DNA of 6,734 nucleotides from contig CAJYKY010000254.1 of NCBI GenBank assembly GCA_913775005.1, forward strand, positions 1 through 6,734, written 5' to 3'. The stretch comes from an uncultured Achromobacter sp. (GTDB lineage Bacteria > Pseudomonadota > Gammaproteobacteria > Burkholderiales > Burkholderiaceae_B). The notes beneath the pieces were generated by a model that saw nothing but the letters and a program-made list of their open reading frames with translations, was not told the DNA's origin and did no database searches. Positions 5,541-6,734 of this stretch are shown here, one piece after another. Within the stretch, counting starts at the first letter, position 1; each line of letters starts with the position of its first letter. A program made the translations under genes and the position numbers.

Positions 5541-5566
5541 GCCGCTACACGGGGCGGCATTTTTTA
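5541..5566 (+). terminator. Terminator-like hairpin inside the glcB-glcC gap
   Basis: GCCGC (5541-5545) pairs with GCGGC (5554-5558), with one extra T-G pair. An A and six T's (5560-5565) follow. It looks like a weak intrinsic terminator for plus-strand transcripts starting upstream, such as antisense transcripts out of glcB, and would insulate glcC. It could also be chance in an AT-rich patch next to GC-rich sequence. Confidence 0.3.
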
Positions 5567-5625
5567 TGTTTTGATATCAACCACTTAAGGTGGCGTAAAA
5601 GCTCAGGCAAAACTCAGGCCGCGCT

Positions 5626-5636
5626 TGGTCATACCA
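5626..5636. promoter_or_regulatory. GlcC-type operator, glcC-proximal
   Basis: TGGT-CAT-ACCA is identical to the 11-bp core of the glcB-proximal site, 108 bp away, and ends 16 bases before the glcC start codon. This position fits autorepression of glcC. Confidence 0.7.
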
Positions 5637-5652
5637 CTGGTGCGGAGAATGC

Positions 5653-6417
5653 ATGTACGCAGAAACAGAAGAAAAGCCCCGTCAGGTGGCTGATGAAGTC
5701 GCCGAGCGGATCGAACGCTTGATCCTGGACGGCGTGCTCAAGGCAGGGCAGGCGCTGCCGTCGGAGCGCCGGCTGACCGAAAAGCTGGGCGTGTCGCGTA
5801 CAGCGCTACGCGAAGGGCTGAAGCTGCTGCGCGCACGCGAGATCATTCATACCTCGCAAGGCAAGGGGTCGTTCGTCGCGCACATCTCGAAGGTGGACGC
5901 CGGGCCCTTGATGCACCTGTTCAATTCGCAGCCGCGCACGCTGTATGACTTGCTGGAAGTGCGCTCGTTACTGGAGGCCGAGTCGGCCAGATTGGCGGCT
6001 ATCCGCGGCACCGAGGCCGATTTCATCATGATCCGCCGCCGGTATGACGAGATGGTGGCGGCGCAAGGTAAAGAGACCGACACCGCCACGCATGCCCATC
6101 TGGATCATGCGTTTCATCTGGCGATCTGCGAGGCGTCGCACAACCCGGTATTGGTGCACACGCTGCAATCGTTGACGGATCTGCTGCTGGGGTCGGTGTT
6201 CGCCTGTGTCAACAATCTGTACCACCGTGAACCGGAAAAGCGTCAGATCGATCGGCAGCACACGCGCCTGTTCAACGCGGTGACCGGGCGCCAGCCGGAT
6301 GTGGCACGCAAGGCGGCGGCGGACCATGTGGACAGCGTGCGCCAGAGCCTGGCGGACATCGAACAGGAAGAACAGCGGCTGGTGCGCGCGACGCTGCGCC
6401 TGGAAGGCTGGACGTAA
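5653..6417 (+). CDS. glcC: GntR-family (FadR/FCD subgroup) regulator GlcC
   Basis: This is a cytoplasmic transcription factor of 254 residues, the same length as E. coli GlcC, which it resembles strongly from memory of that sequence. Shared stretches include ERLILDGVLKAGQ, LPSERRLTEKLG, HLFNSQPRTLYDLLEVR, LDHAFHLAICEASHNPVLV, SVFACVNNLYHR and QIDRQHTR. The winged helix-turn-helix covers about residues 10-78, with recognition helix near SRTALREGLKLL (48-59). The FCD ligand domain covers about 97-230. Asp151, His155, His203 and His225 match the metal-binding set known in FCD proteins. In E. coli, GlcC activates the glc genes on glycolate and represses itself. Here the divergent partner is glcB directly. 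ATG 5653 has a GGAG ribosome site (5644-5647) at 5-base spacing. The stop is TAA 6415-6417, followed after 35 bp by a convergent gene. Confidence 0.93.
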   Translation: MYAETEEKPRQVADEVAERIERLILDGVLKAGQALPSERRLTEKLGVSRTALREGLKLLRAREIIHTSQGKGSFVAHISKVDAGPLMHLFNSQPRTLYDLLEVRSLLEAESARLAAIRGTEADFIMIRRRYDEMVAAQGKETDTATHAHLDHAFHLAICEASHNPVLVHTLQSLTDLLLGSVFACVNNLYHREPEKRQIDRQHTRLFNAVTGRQPDVARKAAADHVDSVRQSLADIEQEEQRLVRATLRLEGWT

Positions 6418-6452
6418 CGTCGCGCGAAGGCCGGGTCTTTGCTGGCTGAGAA

Positions 6453-6734
6453 TTATCGGTCGGCCGTTGCGCAGTGGGCCAGGTTCAGCGGTTTGCCGGC
6501 GTAGACACGGCCGAAACGATTGTCCAGTAGCGCGTCCAGCCCGATTGCTTCCTGCCCCACGAAGCCGCGCTGCGGCAGCGCGCCTTGCGCCACCAGATCC
6601 AGCGCGGCGCAAATGCCGGCGGCGGTGGAAAGCTGAATGGCGCTCAGGCGATGGCCGTCCACCTCGGTGCCGAACACGCGGATCGGGTAGGACTCTTCTT
6701 CCAGGCGGCCGTGGCGATGACCCGATGCCGATGC
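6453..6734 (-). CDS. Saccharopine dehydrogenase-like protein, C-terminal part (cut by window edge)
   Basis: The last 93 codons of a minus-strand gene are visible. The frame is open from 6734 without a stop down to TAA at 6455-6453. The internal GTG near 6677 should not be taken as the start, since coding continues upstream of it. The sequence VDGHRLSAIQLSTAAGICAALDLV, then LPQRGFVGQEAIGLDALLDNRFGRVYA, resembles the C-terminal domain of the saccharopine dehydrogenase / lysine-ketoglutarate-reductase-like NAD(P)-dependent oxidoreductase family, where this final block is conserved. The Rossmann domain would be off the right edge. The substrate cannot be told. The gene converges on glcC with 35 bp between stops; a weak GCCGG/CTGGC stem (6430-6446) there lacks a T-run. 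Membership in the glc pathway is not indicated. Confidence 0.6.
   Translation of the reverse strand, partial: ASASGHRHGRLEEESYPIRVFGTEVDGHRLSAIQLSTAAGICAALDLVAQGALPQRGFVGQEAIGLDALLDNRFGRVYAGKPLNLAHCATADR

Larger units (their letters stand above)
5414..5652. promoter_or_regulatory. Divergent glcB-glcC control region
   Basis: These 239 bp have no gene of their own. The region holds two TGGTCATACCA sites, described separately, and an AT-rich centre (5560-5602). There, TTGATA (5571-5576) could be a -35 for glcC with TAAAAG (5596-5601, 19-bp spacer). The same bases read on the minus strand give TATCAA as a -10 for glcB with TTTACG (5599-5594, 17-bp spacer) as -35. These matches are weak and the assignment is tentative, but they would put one operator just downstream of each start point. 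An inverted pair ATATCAAAA (5504-5512) / TTTTGATAT (5569-5577) is also present. Confidence 0.55.

Noticed and set aside
6418..6452. Shared terminator between glcC and the convergent gene
   Set aside because: The only stem (GCCGG/CTGGC) is weak with a G-T pair, and no T-run follows on either side.
5968..6612. Minus-strand frame opposite glcC
   Set aside because: It is the complement of GlcC and runs across the intergenic gap into the next gene in a different frame from the saccharopine-dehydrogenase-like sequence.

Overview
The window is GC-rich and reads as ordinary chromosome from a betaproteobacterium of the order Burkholderiales, most likely an Alcaligenaceae member (Achromobacter/Bordetella type). 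This rests on the tandem DUF4148 signal-peptide proteins, the GC-rich codon use, and the style of the malate synthase G / GlcC pair. The genus is an inference. No mobile element, CRISPR array, tRNA or rRNA was seen.

Layout, left to right. (1) Positions 1-710 hold two tandem plus-strand genes for small secreted DUF4148 proteins that differ at 7 of 100 comparable residues. The first lacks only its two initial codons at the window edge. A strong hairpin (727-769) follows the second. (2) A plus-strand TetR-type regulator (867-1445) has a 14-bp palindrome just before its start codon. (3) From 5413 down to 1452 every gene is on the minus strand. In transcription order these are malate synthase G (glcB), a second TetR-type regulator, a 37-residue single-pass membrane protein, and an isochorismatase/nicotinamidase-like cysteine hydrolase. 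The hydrolase converges on the first TetR gene with only 6 bp between the stop codons. (4) The glyoxylate regulator glcC (5653-6417) is divergent from glcB. (5) The right edge holds the 3' end of a minus-strand saccharopine-dehydrogenase-like gene.

Two regulatory circuits can be read from the sequence. In the glyoxylate module, GlcC and malate synthase G are divergent across 239 bp that contain two copies of TGGTCATACCA, 108 bp apart, matching the FadR/GntR operator form (TGGT-N3-ACCA). They flank weak candidate promoters for both directions. In the second module, the TetR-type gene at 2576-3193 carries a perfect 18+18-bp inverted repeat touching its start codon. The core of that repeat recurs, with two symmetric substitutions, between the candidate -35 and -10 of the small membrane protein gene. 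This predicts an autoregulated repressor that also controls the small membrane protein and probably the hydrolase. That predicted regulon, including the very short gene, is the most interesting part of the window. Nothing here amounts to a clearly new multi-gene system.
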